A program made the translations under genes and the position numbers. The notes below the pieces were generated by a model. It ran no database searches, was not told where the DNA came from, and was given only the letters and a program-made list of their open reading frames with translations. Positions 22,309-32,969 of a stretch of 64,000 nt of DNA are shown piece by piece (the first letter of the stretch is position 1; each line of letters opens with the position of its first letter). Source of the DNA: Arabidopsis thaliana (Eukaryota > Streptophyta > Magnoliopsida > Brassicales > Brassicaceae); the NCBI RefSeq assembly GCF_000001735.4, contig NC_003071.7:2677001-2741000 (forward strand), written 5' to 3'.

Positions 22309-25033
22309 TGATGCGTGTTTTATTTTGCCTCAGGCTTTTACCTGAAAAACCACACGACTACTGCAAGTGCATAGTATATCGGAGTAGTATTTTAGGATCG
22401 AATCCACAAGGAGAGAAGTAGTTCAGAGAAATCCTTAAGAAGCGAGTGAAGCTAGGACCAAAATAAAGAGACGGGGTTGTTGTATGTAGTAAGTAACCAA
22501 AATAAAAGACAAGTAACTAAAGTAAACGGTAAGCAATAAGAGAGAAGCGTTAGGTCTTCGGGGGTTTCTCCGGATGTCATGGTTCAATAATAAAGTATAG
22601 ATCTCAATCTAGGTGATAACATGGCTAGGTTTGTGATATGTTCTGGTTTTTACTGATTTCTAACATAGTTTCAGAATGGTTCTTAGAGTCTTTCTAGTAT
22701 TTTTCGTATGTTTTGAGTCATTTCAGGTACACTTACACATCCGGGAACTATGGAGCACAATAAGGAATTTTGGAAGCTTTTCAGCAATGAAGATCTTGAA
22801 GGACGTTTTTTAGAAGCTGGTGTCGATCGACACTCTTATTGCTGCCAAGGGAATTCTCGTTTACTGCAAAGTCTTTGAGAAGCCCTGAAGTCTTCCTTAT
22901 TTGCAAAGTAGTCCCTGCATGTTTTAGTCACGAATATACCTAATTGTTTGGTCATTGTTAGACCTAAGTTTTGTTTTAGAGATTGTTACACATTTTGGGA
23001 GAAGAATCCAATCCTTTTAGAGAGGATTCTGAACTCCTTTACTTTTATTCTTAATTCATCAACGCAAACTATTCAGATTATGATTTGTGTTTCTATTATC
23101 ATGTCTGAGTAATCACCTTGTTGGGTTTGGGGAGTCTCAATAGGGATTTAGATGGATTAGTAGATCGGAAACCCCTTAGGATTATTCTTAGAGTTCTTCA
23201 TCTTGATTATTCTAATTGCTAGTTTTAGATTGGTCACCTAGAACTTGATATTAGATAATAGGTATGCCCGCCATAGGTACTTGTTATTATAACTATCATA
23301 GATGAGCATAGGCATTTAAGAAAGAACAGGTAGGCTCATAGAAGGGCTCTGGTTTAGATACAAGGTGAACTAATCAAGCTTAATAACAATGCATGCTTTA
23401 GCATAAGATTTCTCGGCTTCTCTGGTTATCTTAGTTCTAAGTATAGAGAATTTAGCGGAACGCCACCGGTTACTCTAGAATCATAGTTTGAGTTCGAGAA
23501 CGGTGCGATAACAATACTAATATTAGCTAGATCTACAATTTATCTATCTCCCGAGACAATTCCTTAGACCTGACGCTTTAATCACTTGAATCTACAACTC
23601 GTTTACTTGCTTATTTATCTTTTACATTCAATTACTTCATCTAGCTTAGCTTATTAAACAACATCATAAGTCTATTGTGTGAACATCGAGAGCTCAGTGG
23701 AATTTGACCCTTACGTGCTAACGACGATCTCTTATTTGAGGGAGTAAGCTTAAGGCAATTTGAGCTATATCAGTTTGTTTACTTCCAAATTCTCAGACAT
23801 ACGAAACTCTATCAAGACCAGCTAACCCTAACGGCTAGTAGGTGAAAACCGGCTATACTCACTAATATCTTGCGTACTCAGTTGCCCTAACGGCTAGTAG
23901 GTGCTAACATGGTTTCAAAATACAAGATCAAAGCATTAAGTTCAAATTCGATTCTAGTCCATAAGTCCCTATGACTTGGCGGGCGTGCAACGGTTATAGT
24001 TCTTTATTCAGTTGAGCTAGCTCAGGCAATTATACAAGATCATGTACTAGGTGGCGTTCCGCACATACATGCATTAAGATTAAACTCAACTAGAAAGAAT
24101 AGTGTAAACAATCAAACAAAGCTTTAGAAACCGCCAACCTAGACTTTTGATCTAAAAGTCCCCATGAATTCCCCTTTGAAACCCCCTCCAACCCAACTAG
24201 AAATCTACTCGCTCATGGCAAAGGAGCTAATCAAAAGTTCGGTTGAGTAAACCATAACAAAAAGATGAATAACACTTAAAAAGGGTGTAGAGATTACTTC
24301 TTTAAATGTAGAATACAAGAGACAAAACTCCACCTTAACGAGTCTTACACAAAACGAGGAAGAGAAAGAGAGAGATGGTGATGTTCAAGCTTCAAGAGGT
24401 GCGGCGGCGAGTTGGCAGCTCTCGGCGATAGCTAGGGTTCGCTTGTGATGAAGGCACACCTAGGGTTAGGACTTAGAACAAGTATTTATACTTGAGGGCC
24501 AAGAATTAGGTTTAGGGGTAAGAACGTCATTCCGCCGGATAAGTAAGTGATCGGGCCGAGAAGTCAGGAAAGGAGCCTAATGACGGTGGCGCAAGGAGGG
24601 AAGGACTTGGGCGTGACCTAATGGTCGGTGTTGAGCTACTCGGAGCTGCCCGGGTTCAAGTCTCCTTGGCCGGATGTGTTTTGGATTTATTATTTCCAAA
24701 AGGCCGGTTCTTGACATGTCTTCACTCTTCAGGTCATATCTTCCAAACGGCTTCATGGATTGCTGTGATTCGACTTCGACTTTAATCTTGACTCTTCTCG
24801 CTTTCCATGCATACCAAATATCTCGTTTCCGTTATGGGGAAGACCTCGGCCGGATAATAAACTTCTGAAGTACTAGAATGATTGCCTTCTGATACTTTTA
24901 GCTTCAAAACTCTTAAAACCTTCTTGGCACCTAGAATATGTGTTTATCCTCTTATTGGCTCTAGAATGGCACCAAATTCTCTCTGAAGCGTAAGAAAACA
25001 ATAGCTAGAACGGGCTAAAAAGCCGTGTTATAA
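22309..25033 (-). repeat. 3' LTR of the Athila/Tat-like element
   Basis: This aligns with 29687-32964 except for the solo LTR inserted here (22634-23772). The outer terminus is intact (TGAT on the plus strand). The inner terminus reads TTATAA where the other LTR has TTATCA, a decayed TG/CA end. It includes a leader-like region with repeated AGAAAGAGAGAG and GCGGCGGCGA words at 24360-24420. Confidence 0.9.
22634..23772 (+). mobile_element. Solo LTR, family C, inside the 3' LTR
   Basis: It starts TGATATGTTCTGG and ends GAGCTATATCA, with an exact GTTTG duplication (22629-22633, 23773-23777). The matching place in the other LTR (near 30009) is uninterrupted, which confirms the boundaries. It belongs to the same family as 11360-12571 and carries a TGTCGATCGACAC motif near 22830. 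Confidence 0.93.
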
Positions 25034-25047
25034 CCTCCCCCAGACTT
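25034..25047 (-). other. Polypurine tract of the LTR retrotransposon
   Basis: On the minus strand AAGTCTGGGGGAGG lies directly before the 3' LTR. It is the expected priming site for plus-strand DNA synthesis. Confidence 0.8.
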
Positions 25048-27271
25048 AGACTTTGCTTGTCCTGAAGCAAATAAAAGAACAAATCTGGTGGATAGGTTTG
25101 CAAATCGTGGGAACTCTCCTGTTATCAGTGACCGTGTCTCTAATATATCCTACAGACCACATTAAACAAAAGTTACGTTAGAACGCCCGCTCAATAGTCC
25201 TACACCTTTCTTGTCCTTGTGCATCCGCTTTGATCCTACATAACTATGAATTCACGTCAGTCAACTCTTTACATTCTTTAAATGTTTTGGCATGGACTTT
25301 TTCATTAGAAGGTGTCATTCGGGGTAGACGACGCTTGGTATGAAAGGGGATTTTGGTGTTTAAGTAGTGGAGTTGAAGTGTTTACGGTAACCGTATAGTC
25401 TCGAATGCATGATATGTTGCATAACCGCAAGAGAGAACGGATCAGTTGAGGTCCACAGTTTCCAACCAAGTCTTCTTTTAAACACCTCCTTCTCCTTTAC
25501 TTCTTTCTTACTTTCGGTTTCCCCAGACTTAGGTATTTCCGAGGGGGTTCTCTTCTGTAATTGGCTCATCTCTCCTTTAGGTGGCCATGTCTTTCCTTGG
25601 AACTATGCTACTAGACTCTCTTAGTTGTAATGTTTCCTTTCCTTCCATTTTCTTTTATTTTCTCTTTTTTTCTTTATTTTCTTTTGTTATATTCTTTTGT
25701 TTTTTGGAAGGGGAAACAAAACTTTTAATCACCGAGTTTAATGAGCATACCTTTCGAATTGGTTCCAAGGAAGAATAAGCTCTTAGGACGTTTGGTTGCA
25801 ATCTCTTCTTTTACTTCCTTCTTTAGTCTTTGTGGCAGGAAACTGTGTTGTTCCTTTCTCGCTGACGTTTTGCACATATCTGCTAAAGGAAAAAGGAAAA
25901 GAGAATGCATGAGGCTTAAAAAGAGGATAGGGTTTAAGGGTAGGAACCACTAAAAGTGAGTGACCATTCAGGATCAACAGAGAGTGGTAAAAAGGGATAA
26001 GAAGTCTTGAATGTATATGCTCGTTTCCCCGATCTAACACCCCTTCATGAAAAAGAATTAAGTTCCGGTTAATCGTCCAATATAGTGTAGAGTTGACATC
26101 GGATCCAACAGGAATTTCTGCGGGGTTAAACTTTCGGGGGACGGTCCGGGTGTAGTGTTCCGGATTGGCCGTTCCTTGCGACCCTGTAAGTGTTCCTCAA
26201 GAAACAATTCTCAACACATAATGGTCAATAATCATCATATAACAAGATCACGGTTCCCTACTAGTTTTGACTCAATAAAACATTACTCGATATTCAAGAA
26301 AAACTTTTTGCTTTGTTAGAACGTATTGATGTAGAAAGTGGAAAAAGGTTTCAAGTCAACAAAATAGAGAGTAGCATTAGTAGTAACAGATTCATTAACC
26401 CCCTAGACTTACTTCACACCGTCACCTTGGTTGTGGTGACCAACCGGATGACCTCTCTCCTAGCTTAACATCGGCCATACTCGGCTTAGTATTGTCGAAT
26501 TCCATGTTATTAATCTCCATTCGCATCTTCCTTGAAACAAAACCTAAAACCACCAATAGGTATAACAAAACAAAATAAATAAAAACATACCTAAGATAGA
26601 ATTGATCTTGTTTTTGTCAATATGGCCACAAATACGATCAAAATCATGGTGACGGATGGTGTGAATGGATGGCAGGCAGTTGCGGTGCTTGGCCAAAAGG
26701 GTGGAGTGGGTGGGCAATAAGCGGTCGGGTGTTGGATGGGGTCGCCGGTCGTTGGGATGGGCAGAATGGTTGCGGGTTAAACGAATCAATTGGCGAGCCG
26801 ATCGGCCGTGACGGTGCAACTTCCCTTATTAATTCACGTGTGGCCGTTGTTGGCCAAGTTTTGGCCGGCTGATTTCAGGTTTGGCCAGACCGGCAGGCTT
26901 GGTAGTATATTGCCCGAACTGGTGGGCAACTCAGGCCAAAGTGTGGCACACTCGGGCGGACTCCGGCTAAATGTCAGCTCGCATTGGCGAGCTCCAACCA
27001 AAGTTTGACACGGTTGGGCTGACTTCTCCAGGCGGCACCGGTTACTCGGATGAGTAGTCGGGCGGGTTGTCACGGTGCCTAGTGACGGGGCCAGGTAACC
27101 CTCCTTCATTCTGTTCTTTTTAAGTTTTTTTGTTTTCTCTTTTTCCATTTATTTTTTATTTTTTATAAAAAGCTGAAACAAATACTGAAATGATCAAAAG
27201 CAAAAGCAAAAGCAAAAGCAAAAGCAAAATCAAATCCTAAGGAAAAAGTAACCCAGTGGGTTGCCTCCCAC
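25048..27271. other. Long non-coding 3' internal region of the LTR retrotransposon
   Basis: This region lies between the end of the pol-like frame and the polypurine tract. On the minus strand it opens with GGGAGGCAACCCACTGGG (about 27260), a signature seen just after pol in Tat/Athila elements. It has no convincing open frame. Short frames on both strands at 25360-26040 and 26540-27150 show no domain. The segment 26640-27090 is clearly more GC-rich than its surroundings. Confidence 0.65.
27195..27230. repeat. (CAAAAG)n microsatellite
   Basis: Five perfect CAAAAG units and a partial sixth, in the 3' internal region of the LTR retrotransposon. Confidence 0.95.
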
Positions 27272-28479
27272 TTAGCGCGCTTGTTTAACGTCGTTGGCTC
27301 GACGTTTGGGTCTTACTAGGCGTAGTAAGACGGGTTGTTCCTCCCTAGGCGAGCTCTCTTGGATTGGAATTCCTCGGGTAGTTGTTCCGAGTTCTCGTAC
27401 ATGACTTCCTTCTCCTTCTTGCGGCCGGGGTAAATGGTACAATCTCGTGAAATACTTCGACATCAATGTTGGCGAAGCATACCGTTCGATTAGGCCAATC
27501 CATTATAGCGCCGGCTATGGGTAGGAATGCTCTTCCTAGTATGAGCTGGGTGGGTCTTCCTTTCTCGACCTTTATGACATGGAAGTCGGTCAGTACATTG
27601 CACCTTCCGATCCGAACATAAACGTTGCGAACTATCCCTTCAGGAACCGTGAAAGACGAGTCCGCAAGTCCGATCTGTACATCCAAAGGTCGTAGCTCCT
27701 TAATCCCGAGCTTCTTTGATGTCTACTTTGTCATAATGTTGATGCATGATCCGGAATCGCATAGGGCATCTTTGAATTCAACACCTCGTATAGAACAAGT
27801 CATAAGGAATCTTCCCAGACTCTCTATCTTTTGAAGAGTGTTGAACGGTTTCAAGTGGTGTAGGGCTTCCTCATATAGTTCCTTTATTTCTCTTCTTGTT
27901 TCACAACTCTCAAGAAAGAAATGGTCAATATGGTAAGCCGAACAAGCTTTAGAAAAGGGTGTACCTCGTGGTAGCTTAGCAACGACTCAGTTAAAATCTC
28001 CAAGTCTTCCCAATCTATCATACGTGGATGCCACCGGTCCTTTAGAAGGGTGAGCCAGTTGTAAACGCTTGTTCTCCCGGGAGGTTCCTCATCCCTTTCG
28101 TCGATTCTCCTTCTTCAAGGTCGTGAAGTTCTTGGTAGGTTGTGACCGCGTCACAAAGCACATGAGGGCTAGAGTCTTCTTCTTTGCTCTCCATAAGTTC
28201 ATTCCCTCCAATGCGCGCTGATAAGTCCTCAACCTTCTTATCCAAATCAAGAATCCTATCAAGTAATTTTACGTATTTCCTTGAAGAGTCCATGGTTACC
28301 CTTCTATGCGATGCTCGGATGTGTGATTGATTTTCAACATTCTTGACTTGTTTTTCTTCAACTTCGCCTTGTCTCCTAACCACGTCCTCCAAAGTTACAT
28401 CTTCTTTCGTGTCATTATCCTCTAGTTGACTTGTTTTCGTCTTTTCCTTCTTCACTAGAAAAGTTGGTGAGTTCATCAC
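27272..28479 (-). pseudogene. Retrotransposon aspartic protease region and upstream linker
   Basis: The upstream part (28479-28042) is an acidic linker rich in Glu/Lys. A retropepsin-like aspartic protease follows (about 27790-27440). It has the active-site-like DSGSCINIM, the flap-like stretch beginning LADSSFTVPEG, and LILGRAFLPIAGAIMDW, the usual second protease motif in Ty3/Gypsy elements. A stop lies just after the active-site motif (near 27725), and further stops occur between 28042 and 27800. The frame ends at 27272 in a basic tail followed by the post-pol signature, so reverse transcriptase and integrase are absent, not merely decayed. Confidence 0.75.
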
Positions 28480-28825
28480 TTTCTTCGGAAAGTTCTTCGA
28501 ATCGGTTTACTTGTCTCTCAAGGCAAACTTCTTCCTTTTCGGTTTTAAGGCTTTCTTCTCTAGAATTGTGTCCGGCCATCGAGTCTACTTCAAAAGGGAC
28601 GACTTCTTCTTCTTCTAAGTTATCTTTTTGCTCGATTTGGTATTGAGGAGAAACGCGAGGGACGAATCCCTAGAGGTTTTATAAGGTCAAGATTTCCTTT
28701 TTTGGAATAGGAAATTAGGTCTTTTCATTTTTCCACTAGGAATTCAATTTCCTTTTTCGTTTCCTCCTCATATCGGGATTGGGCCTTAGGAAACTCATCT
28801 TCTTCTTGGCAAGATTGGTTGCTTC

Positions 28826-29563
28826 TCATTCCGAAAACTCATTTGAGTTATTGAGCTTCTTTTCTAACTCCTCAATCTTCCAATCTAAATGACTCTCAAC
28901 CGTATCAACGACGAGTCCCACATTGACGATTCTCGTATATTGGTCTTGGATATCGTCTTGGTGGTTAAGAAGAGCGTTGTTGATCTCAACAAGTGCCCCC
29001 TCCATATTTTCGAGTCGATTAGTGAGGTCATCAAACTTCTCCTCAAATTTGGCCTTCATCTCCGACATTTTTGAGCCGATCCTCTTCACGTCTTCTTGGT
29101 GGCCATCAACGAAGTCTTGGAGATGACCAATGAGTTTATCTTCCGCCTCGAAATTTTTGTAGGGCTCATTAGTTTGGTAAGCATAGTTGTTCGGATGAAC
29201 ATCTATACTCATCACCTCTTGCAAGTATCATTGGTCATAGCTGAAATCTTCATGGCGGGCAACTCCATAAGGATGAGAAGAGTGAGGTCCTCCCACGCGT
29301 TGATCTCTAGGTGATGAGACGCAATGGTGGAACGGGTTAATCGAGCGGTTAGCTTGCGGCCGGTTCTGAACGAAGGTGGCAGATTGATCATTAGAGTAAT
29401 GATCGGTCCTGTAAGCTCCTCCATTAGACGACCAAGATTGCCAAGTCACGCCATGCATTTGGGATGCATCGGGCTTGTAGTGGCCGGTAGAGAAATGGGA
29501 TAAGTGGTTTGAGCCGTGATTCACATTAGGGTAGTAGCTATCGGGATAATTTCTTGGATTCAT
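28826..29563 (-). pseudogene. gag-like 5' reading frame of the LTR retrotransposon
   Basis: The frame starts with ATG at 29563, about 90 bp after the primer binding site. The first part is rich in Tyr, His, Asn and Ser. One TGA (29228-29230) interrupts it. In the same frame the second part (29227-28826) is an acidic, Leu-heptad coiled coil of about 130 residues (MKAKFEEKFDDLTNRLENME and onward). I see neither a canonical Retrotrans_gag capsid fold signature nor a CCHC knuckle, so the gag assignment rests on position. A TGA at 28826 closes this part. Confidence 0.6.
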
Positions 29564-29654
29564 TGTTTAAGTCCTGAAACAAAGAAAAACAAAAACAAAA
29601 ATTAAAAGCAAAGTGTCCTAGAGTTCACTCTAGTTCTTGGACTTGTGGAACTAA

Positions 29655-29686
29655 CAATCTCTCCCCGGCAAAAGCGCCAAAAAGCT
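29655..29686 (-). other. Primer binding site region
   Basis: On the minus strand TTTTTGGCGCTTTTGCCGG begins three bases after the 5' LTR and matches the TGGCGCCGTTGCCGGGGA consensus found in Athila/Tat elements (tRNA-Asp type) with small differences. It fixes the orientation of the element. Confidence 0.85.
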
Positions 29687-32600
29687 TGATTCATGTTTTA
29701 TCTCACCTTAGGCTTTTACCTTAATGACCACACGACTACTGCAAGTGCACAGTATATCGGAGTAGTATTTTAGGATCGAATTCACAAGGAGAGAAGTAGT
29801 TCAGAGAAATCCTTAAGAAGAGAGTGAAGCTAGGACCAAAATAAAGAGACGGGGTTGTTGTATGCAGTAAGTAACCAAAATAAAAGACAAGTAACTAAAG
29901 TAAACGGTAAGCAATAAGAGAGAAGTGTTAGGTCTTCGGGGGTTTCTCCGGATTTCATGGTTCAATAATAAGGGATAGATCTCAATCTAGGTGATAACAT
30001 GGCTAGGTTTGTTTACTTCCAAATTCTCAGACATACGAAACTCTATCAAGACCAGCTAACCATAACGGTTAATAGGTGAAAACTGGCTATACTCACTAAT
30101 ATCTTGCGTACTCAGTTGCCCTAACGGCTAGTAGGTGCTAACATGGTTTCAAAATACAAGATCAAAGCATTAAGTTCAAATTTGAATCTAGTCCACAAGT
30201 CCCTATGACTCGGCGGGCGTGCAACGGTTATAGTTCTTTATTCTGTTGAGCTACTTCAGGCAATTATACAAGATTCTACCAAGTATAAAATACCTAAGAT
30301 CATGTACTAGGTGGCATTGCGGCCATACATGTGATAGTAGGATTTTGTCAATTAATCCCGAAAACACTATCTTGTCGTTGTAGTATTTTAGGATGTCAAT
30401 CCAATCCGGTGTGATGCAAACAGATGAGATATGATCAGAAAGCTCTAAGTCAAGCCAAGAAGATAGTTGGTTGGTTCTAACAGTCCTAGTATGCAATAAC
30501 AGAAATGAAATGAAACTAAAAGCAGGAATGGCAATAGCAGGCAAGTGAATGACAAAGCAGAAATGATAACAGGCAATCAAATGGATAAACGATTCCTAAG
30601 GATGGGGTAATCGAATAGTGTGGTCTACTTAATCTATTCAGGCGGTTGACAAAACTTCACAGAAGCTATCCCTAGACAACAAGTTCAACAACAGATTAAT
30701 TCACTCCCGTGATAGAAATCCTCAAGCAAAGCTAGACACTGACCTAAATCCCTTTAGCGATCTCTAACTAAGCAGGCATTATCGAATCAACATGTTAAAG
30801 TCAATCCCCTCTCTACAGCCAATCCCTTGGAGTAGAGTCAGATATCTATGGAATTAATAGGATCCAACGCCCATTAAACGCCTTCTGAGCGCTGGACGTC
30901 TGGACTCATACTCCACATTAGCCAGTGAAATAAGCAATAAGCGCAACTAATCCAGAAGGGATTCTAGTATTCTAAACTCAACCACCTAAAACGACCAAGT
31001 AAACCACAACTATTCTATCCCATCCTCAGAAATATAGTTCACTACTCAGACATAATCAAAGACAATAACAAAGCAACAATTGAAAACATGATAACAGAAA
31101 TGACGAAAGACTTAAACGAAAACTGAATATCAAATACTTGAAAACGAAACTACAAAGTCGCAGGAGAAACACTGCGGCTATCAAAGTTGCGAAAATGTAA
31201 AAGCGAGATAAAAACGGATAATAGCGGATAATAACGGATAATAGCGGACGCCCTAGGGAAAACCCTAAGAGGCAGTTTATATAAGCGAGAAATAAAACAA
31301 ATAAGGAAACTAAATATATAGCGAATCTTCACGTCATGATCCTGCGATTGAATATGTCATTGGCATCTGACGGGCAGAAATGAGCTTCCTAGTGATCGAG
31401 TATGTCATTGATCAAACTGGGCTTCAGGGGCTCCGTCTTGCGATCGAGTGAGATGCAGTGAAGTCGAGATTGAATGGTCCAGCGACCTTGTGATCGATTG
31501 CGATCGAGTGGATGTCATGAGGGTGTGATCGAGTGGTTTCTTCGGCTTCTCTTCTCTTCTTTGTTCTCAGCTTGTCTGGTTGAGTGCAGAATGAGCAGAT
31601 AGGCTTCCTGGTGATAGAGTGGTGATCGAGTGGTTCTGATGGGGTGATTCCTCCGGCTTCGCGATTGAGTGAAACTGAGCTGCTTGCTTCTCCGGGGTTG
31701 CGATAGAGTGATTTGCCCTGGCAGGGCTCCGAGGCTGCGATAGAGTTTTTTTGCTGAAGGCGTCATTGGGCATTCTGACTTCATGTTTCTGTTTTTCCTC
31801 TGTTTGAACTCCAAAAGCATCCAAAGTACCTGAAAACAACCAAATATGCCATGCACATGCAATCCTAATGCAAAATCGTCCTAAGTATGTAAAACACACT
31901 AAAACGACTCCTAATGAGATGAAATGTGGATGAAACAATGACAAAGTGGTGAAGAATGAATGCCTAAATCATGCAAATTATAGACATATCAACATGCATT
32001 AATATTAAACTCAACTAGAAAGAATAGTTTAAACGATCAAACAAAGCCATAGAAACCGCCAACCTAGACTTTCGATCTAAAAGTCCCCATGAATTCCCCT
32101 TTGAAACCCCCTCAAACAAAACTAGAGATCTACTCGCTCGTGGCAAAGGAGCTAATCAAAAGTTGGGTTGAGTAAACCATAACAAAAAGATGAATAAAAA
32201 TTCAAAAGGGTTTAGAGATTACTTCTTTGAATGTAGAATACAAGAGGCAAACCTCCACCTTAAAGAGTCTTACACAAAACGAGAAAGAGAAAGAGAGAGA
32301 TAGTGATTTTCAAGCTTCAAGAGGTGCGGCGGCGAGTTGGCAGCTTTCGGCGACGGCTAGGTTTCGCTTGTGATGAAGGCACACTTAAGTTTAGGGCTTA
32401 GAACAAGTATTTATACTCTAGGGCCAAGAATTAGGTTTAGGGGTACGAACGTCATTCCGCCGATAAGTAAGTGATCGGGCCAAGAAGTGGGCTTCAGGGA
32501 AGAAGCCTAATGATGGTGGCACAAAGAGGAAAGGACTTGGGCGTCACCTAATGGTTGGTGGTGAGCTACTCGGAGCTGCCTGAGTTCAAGTCTCCTTGGC

Positions 32601-32964
32601 CGGATGTGTTTTGGATTTATTATTTTCAAACGGCCGGTTCTTGACATGTCTTCACTCTTTGAGTCATATCTTACAGACGGCTTCATGGATTGCTTTGATT
32701 CGACTTCGACGTTAATCTTTACTCTTTTAGCTTTCCATGCATACCAAAATATCTTGTTGCTGTGGTGGGGAAGACCTCGGCCGGATGCTAAACTTCTGAA
32801 ATATTGGAATGATCGCCTTTTGATACTCTTAGCTTCAAAACTCTTGAAACCTTCTTGGCACCTAGAATACGTGTTTCTCCTCTTATTGGCGCTAGAATGG
32901 CACCAAATTCTCTATGAAACATAAGAAAACAATTGCTAGAATGGGCTAAAAAGCCATCTTATCA
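29687..32964 (-). repeat. 5' LTR of the Athila/Tat-like element
   Basis: This pairs with 22309-25033. It begins TGATTCATG and ends TTATCA on the plus strand, with both termini intact. A solo LTR (30332-31991) is inserted. Relative to the other LTR it has a small extra duplicated segment near 30275-30300. Confidence 0.9.
30332..31991 (+). mobile_element. Solo LTR, family B, inside the 5' LTR
   Basis: It starts TGATAGTAGGATTTTG and ends ATAGACATATCA, with an exact ACATG duplication (30327-30331, 31992-31996). The other LTR is uninterrupted at the same place (near 24085). It is nearly identical over long stretches to 14573-16140 in reverse orientation. Repeated GATCGAGTG motifs lie at 31395-31690. 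Open frames inside are not genes. Confidence 0.93.
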
Positions 32965-32969
32965 CTTGA

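Larger units (their letters stand above)
22309..32964 (-). mobile_element. Athila/Tat-like LTR retrotransposon, non-autonomous
   Basis: The two LTRs (22309-25033 and 29687-32964) are in the same orientation, start TGATAA and end ATCA on the minus strand, and are flanked by an exact CTTGA duplication (22304-22308, 32965-32969). Without their own inserts they are about 1.58 and 1.61 kb. On the minus strand the 5' LTR is followed by a tRNA-Asp-type primer binding site, as in Athila/Tat elements. A purine tract precedes the 3' LTR. The interior holds a gag-like region and an aspartic protease but no reverse transcriptase, RNase H or integrase. It is inserted in the LINE 1 ORF2. Confidence 0.93.

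Noticed and set aside
26544..27148. Arg/Pro-rich frames on both strands
   Set aside because: GC-rich non-coding part of an LTR retrotransposon; both strands are open at once and no domain is recognisable.
31515..31944. Overlapping minus-strand frames of 115-125 codons
   Set aside because: They lie within a solo LTR and the matching frames in the inverted copy (14620-14888) are also low-complexity; no domain is seen.
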